From Zhihengliuella salsuginis (GTDB lineage: Bacteria; Actinomycetota; Actinomycetes; Actinomycetales; Micrococcaceae), in contig NZ_BMXK01000001.1 in NCBI RefSeq assembly GCF_014651715.1, positions 124,001 through 188,000 on the forward strand: 64,000 nt of DNA, in the 5' to 3' direction. The translations under genes and the position numbers were made by a program. Below the pieces are notes generated by a model. That model saw only the letters and a list, made by a program, of their open reading frames with translations, did no database searches and was not told the DNA's origin. This document shows positions 1 through 8,997 of this stretch, one piece after another. Position 1 is the stretch's first letter. Each line of letters begins with the position of its first letter.

Positions 1-262
1 CCGAGGACGCCGCAACCTCCTCGAGGTCGGCGGCCAGCGCTTCCTGCGCAGAGGTCTCGAGGCGGACGGCCGCTTCATACGACGCCGCCTCGGCGAAGCA
101 GCGCAGCTGCTCTGCGAAGACGAGGAGGCCCTGCGGTCCCAGGCTCTCCGCCGCGACTTCCAGCGCCTTCCGTCCGGCAGGGGACGGCTCGTCGGGCGCG
201 GCCGGCTCCAGGTCGAGGACTGCGTCCCCGATCCGGAACCGGAAGCGTTGCGAGTGGGCCAT
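1..262 (-). CDS. Hypothetical protein, N-terminal fragment
   Basis: An open frame starts at an ATG read on the minus strand (complement of 260-262) and runs off the left edge, giving about 87 residues. The protein starts MAHSQRFRF, then has an acidic, proline-containing stretch, then a long alanine/glutamate-rich helical segment with two cysteines or fewer. I do not recognise the family with confidence. The alanine-rich amphipathic N-terminus resembles the start of actinobacterial DUF222/HNH endonuclease proteins, but the diagnostic C-terminal HNH part would lie outside this window. The gene is divergent from the lipase gene. Confidence 0.5.
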   Translation of the reverse strand, partial: MAHSQRFRFRIGDAVLDLEPAAPDEPSPAGRKALEVAAESLGPQGLLVFAEQLRCFAEAASYEAAVRLETSAQEALAADLEEVAASS

Positions 263-363
263 ACCACCCATTATAGAAGATGTGTTCGATCAAGTGAAGA
301 GCAGGGAGAGCCGATTGGATCCGTTTTCGAACCTCTTTACGGGGTGCACATCTGGGTCTAGTC

Positions 364-379
364 TGTGACTCGGCTCACA
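364..379. promoter_or_regulatory. CRP/GlxR-like operator
   Basis: The bases read TGTGA, six bases, TCACA, the exact consensus half-sites of CRP-family sites (GlxR in corynebacteria). Its centre is about 78 bases before the lipase ATG at 449 and about 110 bases before the divergent gene start at 262. The match is seen directly; binding is inferred. A cAMP-responsive control of a secreted lipase would make sense. Confidence 0.5.
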
Positions 380-448
380 GGTTACCCGCGAGTATCTTCA
401 CGGTGGAGCCGCCGGCAACGACGCCGCACCTCGATGACAGGAGTCCGC

Positions 449-1804
449 ATGACCCGTTTCGAAACCCGCGCCCCGGACCGTGCACCCGTCCGCAGTGGAG
501 GCGGCGCGTCCGCCCGCCGCCTCTCCATCAGCCTCACGGCGGTACTCGCCGCGGCGGCTCTCGTGGCCGCCGCAGGTCCCGCCCAGGCCACCGCCGACCC
601 CGACGACCAGCAAGCCGTGACCGGCGAAGACCTGCAGCGCGAGGCGGCGCTCGAGAAGCTCGCCCGATCGGTCGACGGCGACTTCTACCTTCCTCCCTCC
701 ACACTTCCCGACGAGGACGGGGCCGTGATCCGCAGCGAGCCGGCCGAGTTCTACCTGGACCCGGTCCGGCTGATCGAGCCGGACGCGACGGTGACGCGCA
801 TCATGTACGCCTCCACGGACGCCCACGGCGATCCCATGGCCGTGACGGGCACGGTCCTGGTTCCCGAGAAGGCCTGGCGCGGCCCGGGCGATCGGCCGGT
901 GGTCGGGTACGCGGCCGGCACCCAGGGCGCCGGCGACCACTGCGCCCCGTCCCGGCAGATGGCGATCGGGCAGGAGTACGAGGGCCCCATGGTGACCGCC
1001 CTCCTCGAGGCCGGCTACGCGCTGGCCCTCACCGACTACCAGGGGCTCGGTACCCCTGGCGCGCACAGCTACATGGTCCGCGCAGCGCAGGGACACGCGG
1101 TCCTGGACTCGGTGCGCGCCGCGCAGAACCTGGGCCTGACCGGCATCGACGCCGGAAATCCCGTGGCGCTGGTCGGCTACTCCCAGGGCGGCGGCGCCTC
1201 GGCCGCCGCGGCCGAGCTCGCCCCGGACTACGCCCCGGATCTGAACCTCAAGGGCGCGTACGCCGGCGCGGTCCCGGGCGACCTCCAGCAGGTCGCGGCG
1301 AAGATCGACTCGTCCCTCTACACGGTGTTCCTCCTCTTCGCCCTGTCCGCGCTCGACGCGCAGTACCCCGTCGACCTCGACTCCGTCCTCAACGACGCCG
1401 GCCGTCAGCGCCTCGCCGACGCCTCCGAGGCCTGCGTGGTCGACGGCCTGGCCGGTCACGCGTTCGTCGACACGTCCACCCTGACCTCGACGGGCGAATC
1501 CTTCACGGACCTGGTCGAGCGGGAGCCGTTCGCCCCGGTGCTGGCGGAGCAGCGGATCGGTGCGGGGCGCGCACCCGCAGTCCCGGTTCTGCTCTCCCAC
1601 AGCGTGCTCGACGACGTCATCCCGTACCGCGCCGGGCGCGGAGTCGCCGAGCGCTGGTGCGCCAGCGGCGCCGTCGTCTCCTGGGAGACCACGGTCGCCC
1701 CGACGCACGTGGGCGGCTATGCGGCCGCCGTGCCGCGCGCGATGCTCTTCCTCGAGGCGCGATTCGCCGGCGTCCCGGCGTTCTCGAGCTGCTGGCGCCT
1801 CTGA
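449..1804 (+). CDS. Secreted lipase, LIP family (PF03583-like)
   Basis: A 451-residue alpha/beta hydrolase predicted to be exported and to hydrolyse ester lipids outside the cell. An Arg-rich start, a hydrophobic alanine/leucine stretch (residues 25-43) and AQA near residue 47 form a Sec signal peptide. The nucleophile elbow GYSQGG puts the catalytic serine at residue 245. Asp388 or Asp389 (VLDDVIPY) and His420 (PTHVGGY) complete the triad in the expected order. Length fits actinobacterial secretory lipases. The ATG at 449 was chosen because AGGAG lies just upstream; the frame stays open further upstream but without a ribosome site. It is a single gene with its own terminator. Substrate unknown. 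Confidence 0.82.
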   Translation: MTRFETRAPDRAPVRSGGGASARRLSISLTAVLAAAALVAAAGPAQATADPDDQQAVTGEDLQREAALEKLARSVDGDFYLPPSTLPDEDGAVIRSEPAEFYLDPVRLIEPDATVTRIMYASTDAHGDPMAVTGTVLVPEKAWRGPGDRPVVGYAAGTQGAGDHCAPSRQMAIGQEYEGPMVTALLEAGYALALTDYQGLGTPGAHSYMVRAAQGHAVLDSVRAAQNLGLTGIDAGNPVALVGYSQGGGASAAAAELAPDYAPDLNLKGAYAGAVPGDLQQVAAKIDSSLYTVFLLFALSALDAQYPVDLDSVLNDAGRQRLADASEACVVDGLAGHAFVDTSTLTSTGESFTDLVEREPFAPVLAEQRIGAGRAPAVPVLLSHSVLDDVIPYRAGRGVAERWCASGAVVSWETTVAPTHVGGYAAAVPRAMLFLEARFAGVPAFSSCWRL

Positions 1805-1820
1805 CCCGCGCCCACCGCAC

Positions 1821-1852
1821 GGTACGACGACGGTGCGTTCCGTCGTCGTACC
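1821..1852 (+). terminator. Hairpin terminator after lipase
   Basis: A perfect 13-bp inverted repeat (1821-1833 and 1840-1852) with a 6-base loop lies 17 bases after the lipase stop. There is no U-tract, which is common for terminators in high-GC actinobacteria. Confidence 0.65.
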
Positions 1853-2023
1853 GTCCTGGGCGACGCTGCAACGGGGCGGGCTGCCGGGCGCCCGCGGACC
1901 GGCCGGTCCGTCAAGTAGGCGACCGCGCGCGAAACACGCCCGCCGGTGTGACGTCGCCTGCCCTAGGATGGTCTGCAGACAGTGTTGTCCCGACCTATTG
2001 AATTGCGAACGTCAGGAGACGGT

Positions 2024-3046
<1,023 letters not shown>

Positions 3047-3054
3047 GGCCGGTC

Positions 3055-3474
3055 ATGAGCGACGCTCTCGGCAAGAACCTGCTCGGCATTCCGGAGACCC
3101 TCCTGCCGGAGGAGACGGACGTGGAGGCGAAGTTCGCCGCGGGCGAGGAAGCGGTGGACATCGCCGCGGCGCACCCGACGTCGTCCCTCGCCTGGGCGGT
3201 CCTCGCCGCGGAGGCGTACGACGGCGGCCACTACGTCGAGTCGTACGCCTACGCCCGCGTGGGCTACCACCGCGGCCTCGACTCGCTCCGCAAGGCGGGC
3301 TGGCGCGGACAGGGCCCGGTGCCGTGGACGCACGCGCCCAACCGCGGTTTCCTGCGCTCCCTCTACGCGCTGGGACGTGCGGCCGCCGCGATCGGTGAAA
3401 CCGACGAGGTCGAGCGGATCAACCGCTTCCTCGACGACTCGGACCCGACCGCCAAGGCCGCGATCGAGGCCTGA
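3055..3474 (+). CDS. DUF3151 family protein
   Basis: A 139-residue soluble protein matching the actinobacterial DUF3151 family: the N-terminus LLGIPETLLPEE, the middle SLAWAVLAAEAYDGG and the block GYHRGLDSLRKAGWRG are typical. Function is not known; the segment resembles a short tetratricopeptide-like helical repeat. It starts 8 bases after the fba stop and the pair ends at the strong terminator at 3514. Linkage to fba is a conserved arrangement in actinobacteria to my knowledge, suggesting a role linked to central carbon metabolism, which is inference. Confidence 0.8.
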   Translation: MSDALGKNLLGIPETLLPEETDVEAKFAAGEEAVDIAAAHPTSSLAWAVLAAEAYDGGHYVESYAYARVGYHRGLDSLRKAGWRGQGPVPWTHAPNRGFLRSLYALGRAAAAIGETDEVERINRFLDDSDPTAKAAIEA

Positions 3475-3513
3475 GCCGCCGGCCGGCGTCGTACCGGCGC
3501 CAGCCGATCCTGC

Positions 3514-3558
3514 ATCCTCCCCCTTCCGCAAGCACCGCGGAAGGGGGAGGATGTTTTT
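3514..3558 (+). terminator. Intrinsic terminator of fba-DUF3151, with a T-tract
   Basis: Perfect 16-bp inverted repeat (3514-3529 and 3537-3552) with a 7-base loop, followed by GTTTTT (3553-3558). This is the most classical rho-independent terminator in the window. Its 3' arm, GGGGGAGG, is also the only Shine-Dalgarno for the gene starting at 3560. Confidence 0.9.
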
Positions 3559-3559
3559 C

Positions 3560-3991
3560 ATGGAGGCCATCACAGCACTCGAGGACGAGATCCTGATCCA
3601 CCTGCCGGCGGCCCGCGTGTGGGACCTGCTGACCGACTGGACGGCCGCGCCGTTGTGGATGCCCGGCGTCGACAAGATGCACGCCGAGGGGCCCGCTGCG
3701 CCCGGACAGGTGCTGCGCTACGTGGCGGGCGAGCACGAGCGCAGGTTGTCCGTCGTGACGCTCGAGCCGGGCGGGGCGCTCACGTTGGCCACGGCATCCG
3801 ATGGCGCCGACGTGCGCGTCGAGTACGGGTACCTGCTGGTCGCCGTGGGCGACCAGACCCGGATGCGGCTGCGTGTCGGAATCAGGGTCAACAACGACGG
3901 CGGCAACGCGGACGAGCTGCGGGAGGCACTGGTCGAGGCCGAGTCCGGCCAGCTCGAGGCCTTCCGGGCCTATGCGGAGAAGGCTCCGTAG
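3560..3991 (+). CDS. SRPBCC-family protein
   Basis: A 143-residue protein of the SRPBCC (polyketide cyclase/START-like) fold: N-terminal beta strand with the IHLPAARVWDLLTDW helix, then WMPGVDK, central strands, and a long C-terminal helix ending in LEAFRAYAEKAP. These proteins bind small hydrophobic ligands; the ligand here is unknown. Two ATGs are possible, 3551 and 3560; I chose 3560 because GGGAGG at 3545-3550 sits nine bases before it. Both lie in or right behind the terminator hairpin of the upstream operon, so read-through transcripts would present a buried ribosome site. Confidence 0.7.
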   Translation: MEAITALEDEILIHLPAARVWDLLTDWTAAPLWMPGVDKMHAEGPAAPGQVLRYVAGEHERRLSVVTLEPGGALTLATASDGADVRVEYGYLLVAVGDQTRMRLRVGIRVNNDGGNADELREALVEAESGQLEAFRAYAEKAP

Positions 3992-4004
3992 GATCGCGCA
4001 CCCC

Positions 4005-4025
4005 CATGGGGACTTCTCCCCATCG
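4005..4025. repeat. Left flanking palindrome of the effector cassette
   Basis: Contains ATGGGGA, CTTC, TCCCCAT: a 7-bp stem with a 4-base loop, then CGC. It nearly copies the centre of the hairpin at 7792-7825 on the far side of the four-gene cassette, with 19 of 21 bases identical from 4005 to 4025 versus 7799 to 7819. It could be a terminator for the SRPBCC gene, an operator or a recombination footprint. Confidence 0.5.
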
Positions 4026-4090
4026 CTATATTCAACCTGATTCGTCTAATGTATGGAATCGGAGTTGGTTGATACGGCAGGAGGGTCCGA

Positions 4091-4495
4091 ATGAGTTGGG
4101 AGCTCAACCAGAGCGCCGCGCAGGGCGCTGTCGATGGGACCAGGACGTCCTGGTCTGATCTGGACGGTCATGAGAACAAGATCCAGACGGCCATGAGCAA
4201 CTGCGCGGAGGCCGCTGTTGAGGAGCGCATCTTCAATGCCTTGAACAAGCTCTACGACAATGCGGTCAACCCGTTGACCGTCACGATGATCAAGTCCGGC
4301 CGGGCCGCTGCGGACAGTGCGCAAGCCGTCATCAACGAGCTCAAAAACGCCAACGAGGAGATGACCGGCGAGTCCCAGCGGGTCGTCGCCGATGCCATCC
4401 AGGACTCCGGCAAGCTGCCCGACTACAATCCGGGTGAGGGGACGTCGACGACTCCCACCGTCGGCCCGCAGAAGTCAGGGGAGTACCAGGTATGA
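4091..4495 (+). CDS. Small helical protein, possible DUF6507/ESX-associated partner
   Basis: A 134-residue protein without signal peptide or membrane segment. Residues 1-100 are predicted to be mostly helical (MSWELNQSAAQGAVDGTRTSW at the start, then alanine/asparagine-rich helices), and the last 30 are a Pro/Thr/Gly-rich tail. Size and layout recall the WXG100/ESX-secreted helical hairpins and the actinobacterial DUF6507 group, but the WxG tripeptide is missing. GCAGGAGG precedes the ATG. It overlaps the next gene by four bases (ATGA), so it is likely translationally coupled and may be a pairing partner or export adaptor for that protein. Function is inferred from context only. Confidence 0.55.
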   Translation: MSWELNQSAAQGAVDGTRTSWSDLDGHENKIQTAMSNCAEAAVEERIFNALNKLYDNAVNPLTVTMIKSGRAAADSAQAVINELKNANEEMTGESQRVVADAIQDSGKLPDYNPGEGTSTTPTVGPQKSGEYQV

Positions 4496-5946
4496 CCTAC
4501 GTCGTTCACTTTCCGTACAACTGGCCGGAGAAGATGCCGAAGCACTCCCAGTTGACAGACGACGCGCAGAAGCTCGGGAAGACGGGCGAAGACATTCTGA
4601 CCGCCTACGACGACGCCGCGACCCAGTGGGGAGGACTGCCGAGTGCTTTGACAGTCGAAGGGGATGAAAAGCTTTTCATGGCCTTCACGACCAACGTCGC
4701 ACCCTATGCCGATACGGTCAACACGTCCCTCACGGAGACCAAGAAGGCCCTGAAGGATTTCGCGGGCGAGGTAGAAGGCTTCAAGCCCCGGTGGCAGAAC
4801 CTCAAGAGCGAGGTCGCGACGTACAACGCCCTCGAGGCCGAGCCGGACGTGGACGCGGACAAGGTGGACGGGGTGTCCTACCGGACGTACACCGAGAGCA
4901 ACGACCTTTCCCAGCGCTTGATGGAAGCCCGTGACGACTACGTCGCCATGGTCGGCAGGTGCGTGACTGCCATCGAGAACGCTGATCCGTCGTTGGATCC
5001 CCTCTACACGAATTCGGGGCTCAAAGGTTTCTTGGAAGGGACCAAGAAGCAATGGAACCGAGCCCGAACAACCCTCCAGGTTGGGGCGGGCTTCAACGGG
5101 CACGACGGCAAAATCGGGTTCAAGTTCAATGCCGATAGCCCGGTCCCGACATCGATCACCGAGGTTATGCGCGGCCGCATCCCGAAGTGGTTGCCGGAGG
5201 ATGTGAAAACCAAGCTCGAGAGCTACCTCCCCGAGAATCCCGCCAGGTACCAGGTGGCACCGGACGGCAGCGTCATGCGGTACGCCAATGGCGACCCGAT
5301 CCCCGCATTCGTCTCATGGTCGGACCGGTTCCGGCGGTCCTCGGTCGGTCAGCTCATGAAGGACAAGTTCAATTGGCGGCTGCGTGGAGTGACTGACGCG
5401 ACGGGCACCAAGACCCGGTTCCAGCTGAACACGAACATCAGGATGCCGGGCTGGGCGCAGCGCGGCAGCAGAGGCCTCCGTAAGGTCGAAGGCGCCGTCA
5501 AGAAGATCGAGGGCAACAAGTACGTCAAGGGCGCCGGCAAGGTCTTCGGAGTCGCCGAGGCAATCGGTGGGTACGCGGACGGATACGCCGAGGGGTACAA
5601 CAACTCCTTGCGCGACCATCCGGACCGGACGCCGGGGGAGCATCAGAGGGAGGCGGCGACTAGCTCGGCCGTCCGCGGCACCACCGAGGTCGTCACGCAG
5701 GTCGCTTTCGGTGTCGGCGGGCGCGCAATCGGTACGGCTATCGGTGGCCCCGTTGGCGGTTTCGTGGGCGGTATCGTCGGCGATTACGTCGGCGGTAAGG
5801 TGGCACCACACGCCGCCGATATCGTCGACGCCTTCCGAACAGGCGGCTGGGAAGGCGGTGTCGACGAGATCAAGGAGAAGGGCGAAGCCTTCGTGGACGG
5901 CGCCAAGGATCTGGCGAAGAAGGCCGACCCGCGCAACTGGTTCTGA
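4492..5946 (+). CDS. WXG100-like protein with glycine-zipper C-terminus, putative secreted effector
   Basis: A 484-residue protein. Residues 1-100 look like a WXG100 hairpin: helix, W46-G47-G48 turn, helix. Residues 100-200 are further helices; 200-330 a mixed domain rich in Arg/Lys/Trp; 385-420 a run of GVGGRAIG, AIGGPVGGFVGG and GDYVGG repeats typical of glycine-zipper membrane-inserting segments; the tail ends in KKADPRNWF. No Sec signal is present, so if exported it would need an ESX-type route. No recognisable nuclease or peptidase motif is visible. Base usage is less GC-rich than neighbouring housekeeping genes. I infer an effector or pore-type toxin; this is unproven. Confidence 0.5.
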   Translation: MTYVVHFPYNWPEKMPKHSQLTDDAQKLGKTGEDILTAYDDAATQWGGLPSALTVEGDEKLFMAFTTNVAPYADTVNTSLTETKKALKDFAGEVEGFKPRWQNLKSEVATYNALEAEPDVDADKVDGVSYRTYTESNDLSQRLMEARDDYVAMVGRCVTAIENADPSLDPLYTNSGLKGFLEGTKKQWNRARTTLQVGAGFNGHDGKIGFKFNADSPVPTSITEVMRGRIPKWLPEDVKTKLESYLPENPARYQVAPDGSVMRYANGDPIPAFVSWSDRFRRSSVGQLMKDKFNWRLRGVTDATGTKTRFQLNTNIRMPGWAQRGSRGLRKVEGAVKKIEGNKYVKGAGKVFGVAEAIGGYADGYAEGYNNSLRDHPDRTPGEHQREAATSSAVRGTTEVVTQVAFGVGGRAIGTAIGGPVGGFVGGIVGDYVGGKVAPHAADIVDAFRTGGWEGGVDEIKEKGEAFVDGAKDLAKKADPRNWF

Positions 5947-5984
5947 CCGGCGCGGTCACCACACAGAGGAGCAAGAGGAATCGA

Positions 5985-6488
5985 ATGGGAATGTCGACCG
6001 ACGCGATTGTCTTCGCAGTTGTTGCACACCTCGTAGTCATCGCGTTCGTGACCCCCGGGTTCCGGGCTCTGACCGGGGCCCGGCGTGCTTGGACGGTCAA
6101 GCCGCCGTTCAACATCACCCAGTTGTCGCCGCGCAACACGTGGCCGTTCATGCTCGTGTGTGTGGCGGCAGCTCTGCTGCTGTCGACGCCGGCCACGTAC
6201 TTCGAGGCCGTCGGCGACGAGGCCATGCGTCAGTTGTGGTGGAACCTTCCCTTCATCTGGATCCCGCTCCCCTTCATCATGCTTTCCTTCGTCTGGTGGC
6301 CGGCCAAGCTCGCGCCGCGCTGGTACCGCGAGTGGGTCGAGCGGGGAGGGCGGCGTGACGTCATGCCGTGGACCGATGCGGAGATCGCGGACGTTCAGGC
6401 CCTTCCTGAAGGGCGCCGAAAGAACAAGATCATGAAGGACATCGACTTGTGCCGTGGTCTCACGGCAGCCGAGAGGGCAGGGAAATGA
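5985..6488 (+). CDS. Small integral membrane protein, possible immunity protein
   Basis: A 167-residue protein with three likely membrane segments (about residues 8-28, 50-70 and 85-107), then a basic, Trp-rich amphipathic stretch (KLAPRWYREWVERGG) and a charged C-terminal tail. No family recognised. AAGAGG lies six bases before the ATG, and the last bases overlap the following gene (ATGA). Sitting directly behind a glycine-zipper putative toxin, it is a reasonable candidate for membrane-located immunity, but this rests on position alone. Confidence 0.5.
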   Translation: MGMSTDAIVFAVVAHLVVIAFVTPGFRALTGARRAWTVKPPFNITQLSPRNTWPFMLVCVAAALLLSTPATYFEAVGDEAMRQLWWNLPFIWIPLPFIMLSFVWWPAKLAPRWYREWVERGGRRDVMPWTDAEIADVQALPEGRRKNKIMKDIDLCRGLTAAERAGK

Positions 6489-7789
6489 CAACGGTAACGG
6501 GCCGCAATGGTGTCCTCGCCATCGACATCGACGAGCCGTGGGTTGAGGGAGTCGTCGAGGACACTGTGGATCTTCTTGTCCACCTTCCCGCCGATCAGAA
6601 TGGGAACTTCGCTCCCAACCTCGTGGCCCGCGCCTACCCGTTCGACGGTCTGGTCGATGAACTAGCCGGCCGGCTCGTCAGCTCTCTGCATGACAACCTC
6701 CACAAGGTGCAGGTCATCGACGTGCAGATGTGGCAGGGGCCCGAGACCCGAGCGGTCGTCTACTCGCACGTCTCACCGGCGTCGAAGACGCGCATTCGCT
6801 CAATGGATCTCATCAAATTTGAGGGGCGCGTAGCCATCCAGGTCACGATTTCCTCGAGTTCTCCGCAGTGGCCGGCGCTCCGGACGCATTTGGAAGAGGT
6901 CGCGAGGTCCGTCAGGGTCGTTGATGCCACGGCCGTCGAGACGCCGGCGGGGCCTGAGATCCAGTCGGAGTTCAATGTTCTCGACGCGCCATATGCCGAA
7001 CAGGAGAGTGTCGAGGTCGTCGACTATTCGGGTGTCGCTGACAGACAGCCGTACCCGGTGGCGGACATGCCGACCGTCACAGATGCTGCGATGGACCTGT
7101 TGCAGCGCATGTCGGACGGCTACAAGATCGGACGCCTCGGTGCCGGCAAGGACACTGAAGCGCTGAGGACTCTCGAAGACGGCGGATTCGTCGAAGGGCA
7201 GTCCCTGACCGAGATTGGCGCGGCCTGTGCGGCACTGATGGACGAGGCCTCGGTGTCCTTGCACTGCTCGGCGACGCGCTCAACGGGCACGTCACAGCTT
7301 TTCGTATGGGCCGACGACTCTTTGGCCTTCGTCGTCGCGGGACGTGGTCCGGGCGCCGGACAAGAGGGGCCCGAACAAGGCACCTACAGCGCGTACGTCA
7401 TTCCCCTTTACGAGGTCTCGACGAACATCGGCCAGTGGCTGGGACTGGCACCGGCATGGCAACTGGAGCTCGCACCGACCGTCATCGACGAGGGAACGCT
7501 CAATGCCCTGGTCATCCACGGCGAGCCCGCGCTCCCGGTCGGTGGCAACACGGCGTGGATCGATGCCGCCTCGCAACCGTGGGTCATGTGGACGCTGGAG
7601 GCGCGGAGCGAGGCGGGCGAGCTGGAACCGCTTACGTATTTCTCCGCCGGCCGCCGCGGCCAGTACCGCCCCGCCGACGTGGATCGGAACCACTACGCGC
7701 TGATTCCGCAGCCCACGATCACGGTCCAGGATCAGATCGAGGACCGCATCCAGGCCCTCCTCTTCGACCGCCCGGTCCAGATGGTCTGA
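6485..7789 (+). CDS. Two-domain protein, possible ESX chaperone or immunity factor
   Basis: A 434-residue soluble protein. Residues 1-145 (motifs LAIDIDEPWVEGVV, VQVIDVQMW, VAIQVTISSSS) have the strand pattern of the LpqN/DUF1795-like Mog1 fold. Residues 190-434 form a second alpha/beta domain ending in DRIQALLFDRPVQM, with a pattern that loosely recalls EspG-type ESX chaperones. Neither assignment is secure. The ATG at 6485 overlaps the stop of the membrane protein gene, closing a four-gene operon. The same lower GC as its two upstream neighbours suggests they moved together. Chaperone, adaptor or cytoplasmic immunity roles are all possible. Confidence 0.5.
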   Translation: MTTVTGRNGVLAIDIDEPWVEGVVEDTVDLLVHLPADQNGNFAPNLVARAYPFDGLVDELAGRLVSSLHDNLHKVQVIDVQMWQGPETRAVVYSHVSPASKTRIRSMDLIKFEGRVAIQVTISSSSPQWPALRTHLEEVARSVRVVDATAVETPAGPEIQSEFNVLDAPYAEQESVEVVDYSGVADRQPYPVADMPTVTDAAMDLLQRMSDGYKIGRLGAGKDTEALRTLEDGGFVEGQSLTEIGAACAALMDEASVSLHCSATRSTGTSQLFVWADDSLAFVVAGRGPGAGQEGPEQGTYSAYVIPLYEVSTNIGQWLGLAPAWQLELAPTVIDEGTLNALVIHGEPALPVGGNTAWIDAASQPWVMWTLEARSEAGELEPLTYFSAGRRGQYRPADVDRNHYALIPQPTITVQDQIEDRIQALLFDRPVQMV

Positions 7790-7791
7790 CC

Positions 7792-7825
7792 GTCCGGCGA
7801 TGGGGAGTTCTCCCCATCGCCGGAC
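7792..7825. terminator. Right flanking palindrome / terminator of the cassette
   Basis: Perfect 15-bp stem (7792-7806 and 7811-7825) with loop GTTC, starting three bases after the last cassette stop. No T-tract follows. The core GATGGGGAGTTCTCCCCATC nearly repeats the palindrome at 4005-4025, so the cassette is bracketed by related sequences. Confidence 0.65.
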
Positions 7826-7875
7826 CACGCCACCCCTGCCACGATGGTGGGGTCAAGGGCGCCGGAAGTCGGGAG

Positions 7876-8940
7876 TTGGGAATCATCGCGGTTTTCGGAG
7901 TACTCCTGCTCGTCGTGGGCGGCGCGTTCGTCGCGGCCGGCGTCCTCACCTACCGAGGCGCCTGGCGTCCGCTCAACGCCTACTTTCCCTGCTTGGGCTC
8001 CGGCATCCTCTTCATGGGGTGCGGGATCCTGCTGTGGGGTGGTCTGGCGGTGACTACCGGGACCCTGACGCGCGGCGGCACCCGCGAGCTCGTCTCGGCG
8101 CTCCAGTGGGTATTCAGCTTCGCCGGATTCGGCGCTTTCCTGCTCTTCGCTGCCGGCGTCTTCTTCGGCTGCGGCCACCTGCCCCGCCGGCTGCGCCCCC
8201 GGTGGATGACCGACGCGGACGGCACCACCGACCCCGTCGCCGACGGCGGATTCGCCGTCTCGCTGCCGCGCTGGTCCGCCGCGGCGACCGGTGCGACGCT
8301 CGCCGCCAGCCGCGGGCCGCTGCTCGCCCCCGAGGCCGTGGACTGGCTCCACCGGAACTGGTCGGGGCGCCGCTGGGCGCGTTTCGGCGCGACTGTGGCC
8401 GCCGCGCCCCTGCGCGCGCTCGGCATGGTGGACGACGACGGCCGGGCCGCACCCGAGGTCCTGCTCGCCTCCCAGCCGCTCCAGTCGGGCGCGACGACGG
8501 CGTACATCGTCGCATTCCAGCCCTGCCCGGGCGCGGCCGGGCCGCGCGCGGCCGAGATGATTCTGCGGCTGGGGGCGCGCAACGCCGTCGTACTGTGGCA
8601 AGAAGAAGCGCGGCAGGCGCAGCAGGGCGGCCTCGACGACGACCGCAGCCTCCGCCAGCGCCTGGACGCGCTGACCGGGTACGGCCGCCGGCGCGGGGTC
8701 GACGCGGCATACCGGGTGGACTTCGTCGTGCCCGAGGCGGCCGGCGCCTGGATCGCGGACTTCCTCGCCGCCACAGGGGGAGCGGGAGCGTCGTGGCGGA
8801 TCTTCCTCGACCGCGACCAGTCCCTCTCCCTGACGCAGGGCGGGCACCACGGCGAGTACGTGACCGGGAGCGGGAGAACTGTCACGGCCGAAGGGCTCGG
8901 CCGGAAGCTCGACGCGACGCTGCGGGCCGCGCCCGCATAG
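7876..8940 (+). CDS. Membrane protein with cytoplasmic C-terminal domain
   Basis: About 354 residues. Three predicted membrane segments occupy roughly residues 1-23, 34-60 and 75-100, followed by PRRLRPRW and a 245-residue soluble region with no motif I recognise (segments SLPRWSAAATGATLAASRG, ILRLGARNAVVLWQEEARQ). The start is uncertain: no ATG or GTG exists in this frame between the hairpin at 7825 and the first membrane segment, and the only candidate is a TTG at 7876 with GGGAG next to it. Separated from the upstream cassette by a terminator, so probably independent. The TAG stop lies inside the TAGAAT -10-like element of tdk. Confidence 0.6.
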   Translation: MGIIAVFGVLLLVVGGAFVAAGVLTYRGAWRPLNAYFPCLGSGILFMGCGILLWGGLAVTTGTLTRGGTRELVSALQWVFSFAGFGAFLLFAAGVFFGCGHLPRRLRPRWMTDADGTTDPVADGGFAVSLPRWSAAATGATLAASRGPLLAPEAVDWLHRNWSGRRWARFGATVAAAPLRALGMVDDDGRAAPEVLLASQPLQSGATTAYIVAFQPCPGAAGPRAAEMILRLGARNAVVLWQEEARQAQQGGLDDDRSLRQRLDALTGYGRRRGVDAAYRVDFVVPEAAGAWIADFLAATGGAGASWRIFLDRDQSLSLTQGGHHGEYVTGSGRTVTAEGLGRKLDATLRAAPA

Positions 8941-8997
8941 AATCGACGGCGGCGCCGGACGATCCGCTGCCATCCAGTCGAAGGGAGCCGGTGGACG

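Noticed and set aside
4006-7816. The two flanking palindromes as ends of a transposon.
   Set aside because: They are short hairpins, not long terminal inverted repeats, and there is no transposase or target duplication. Kept as unexplained repeats.
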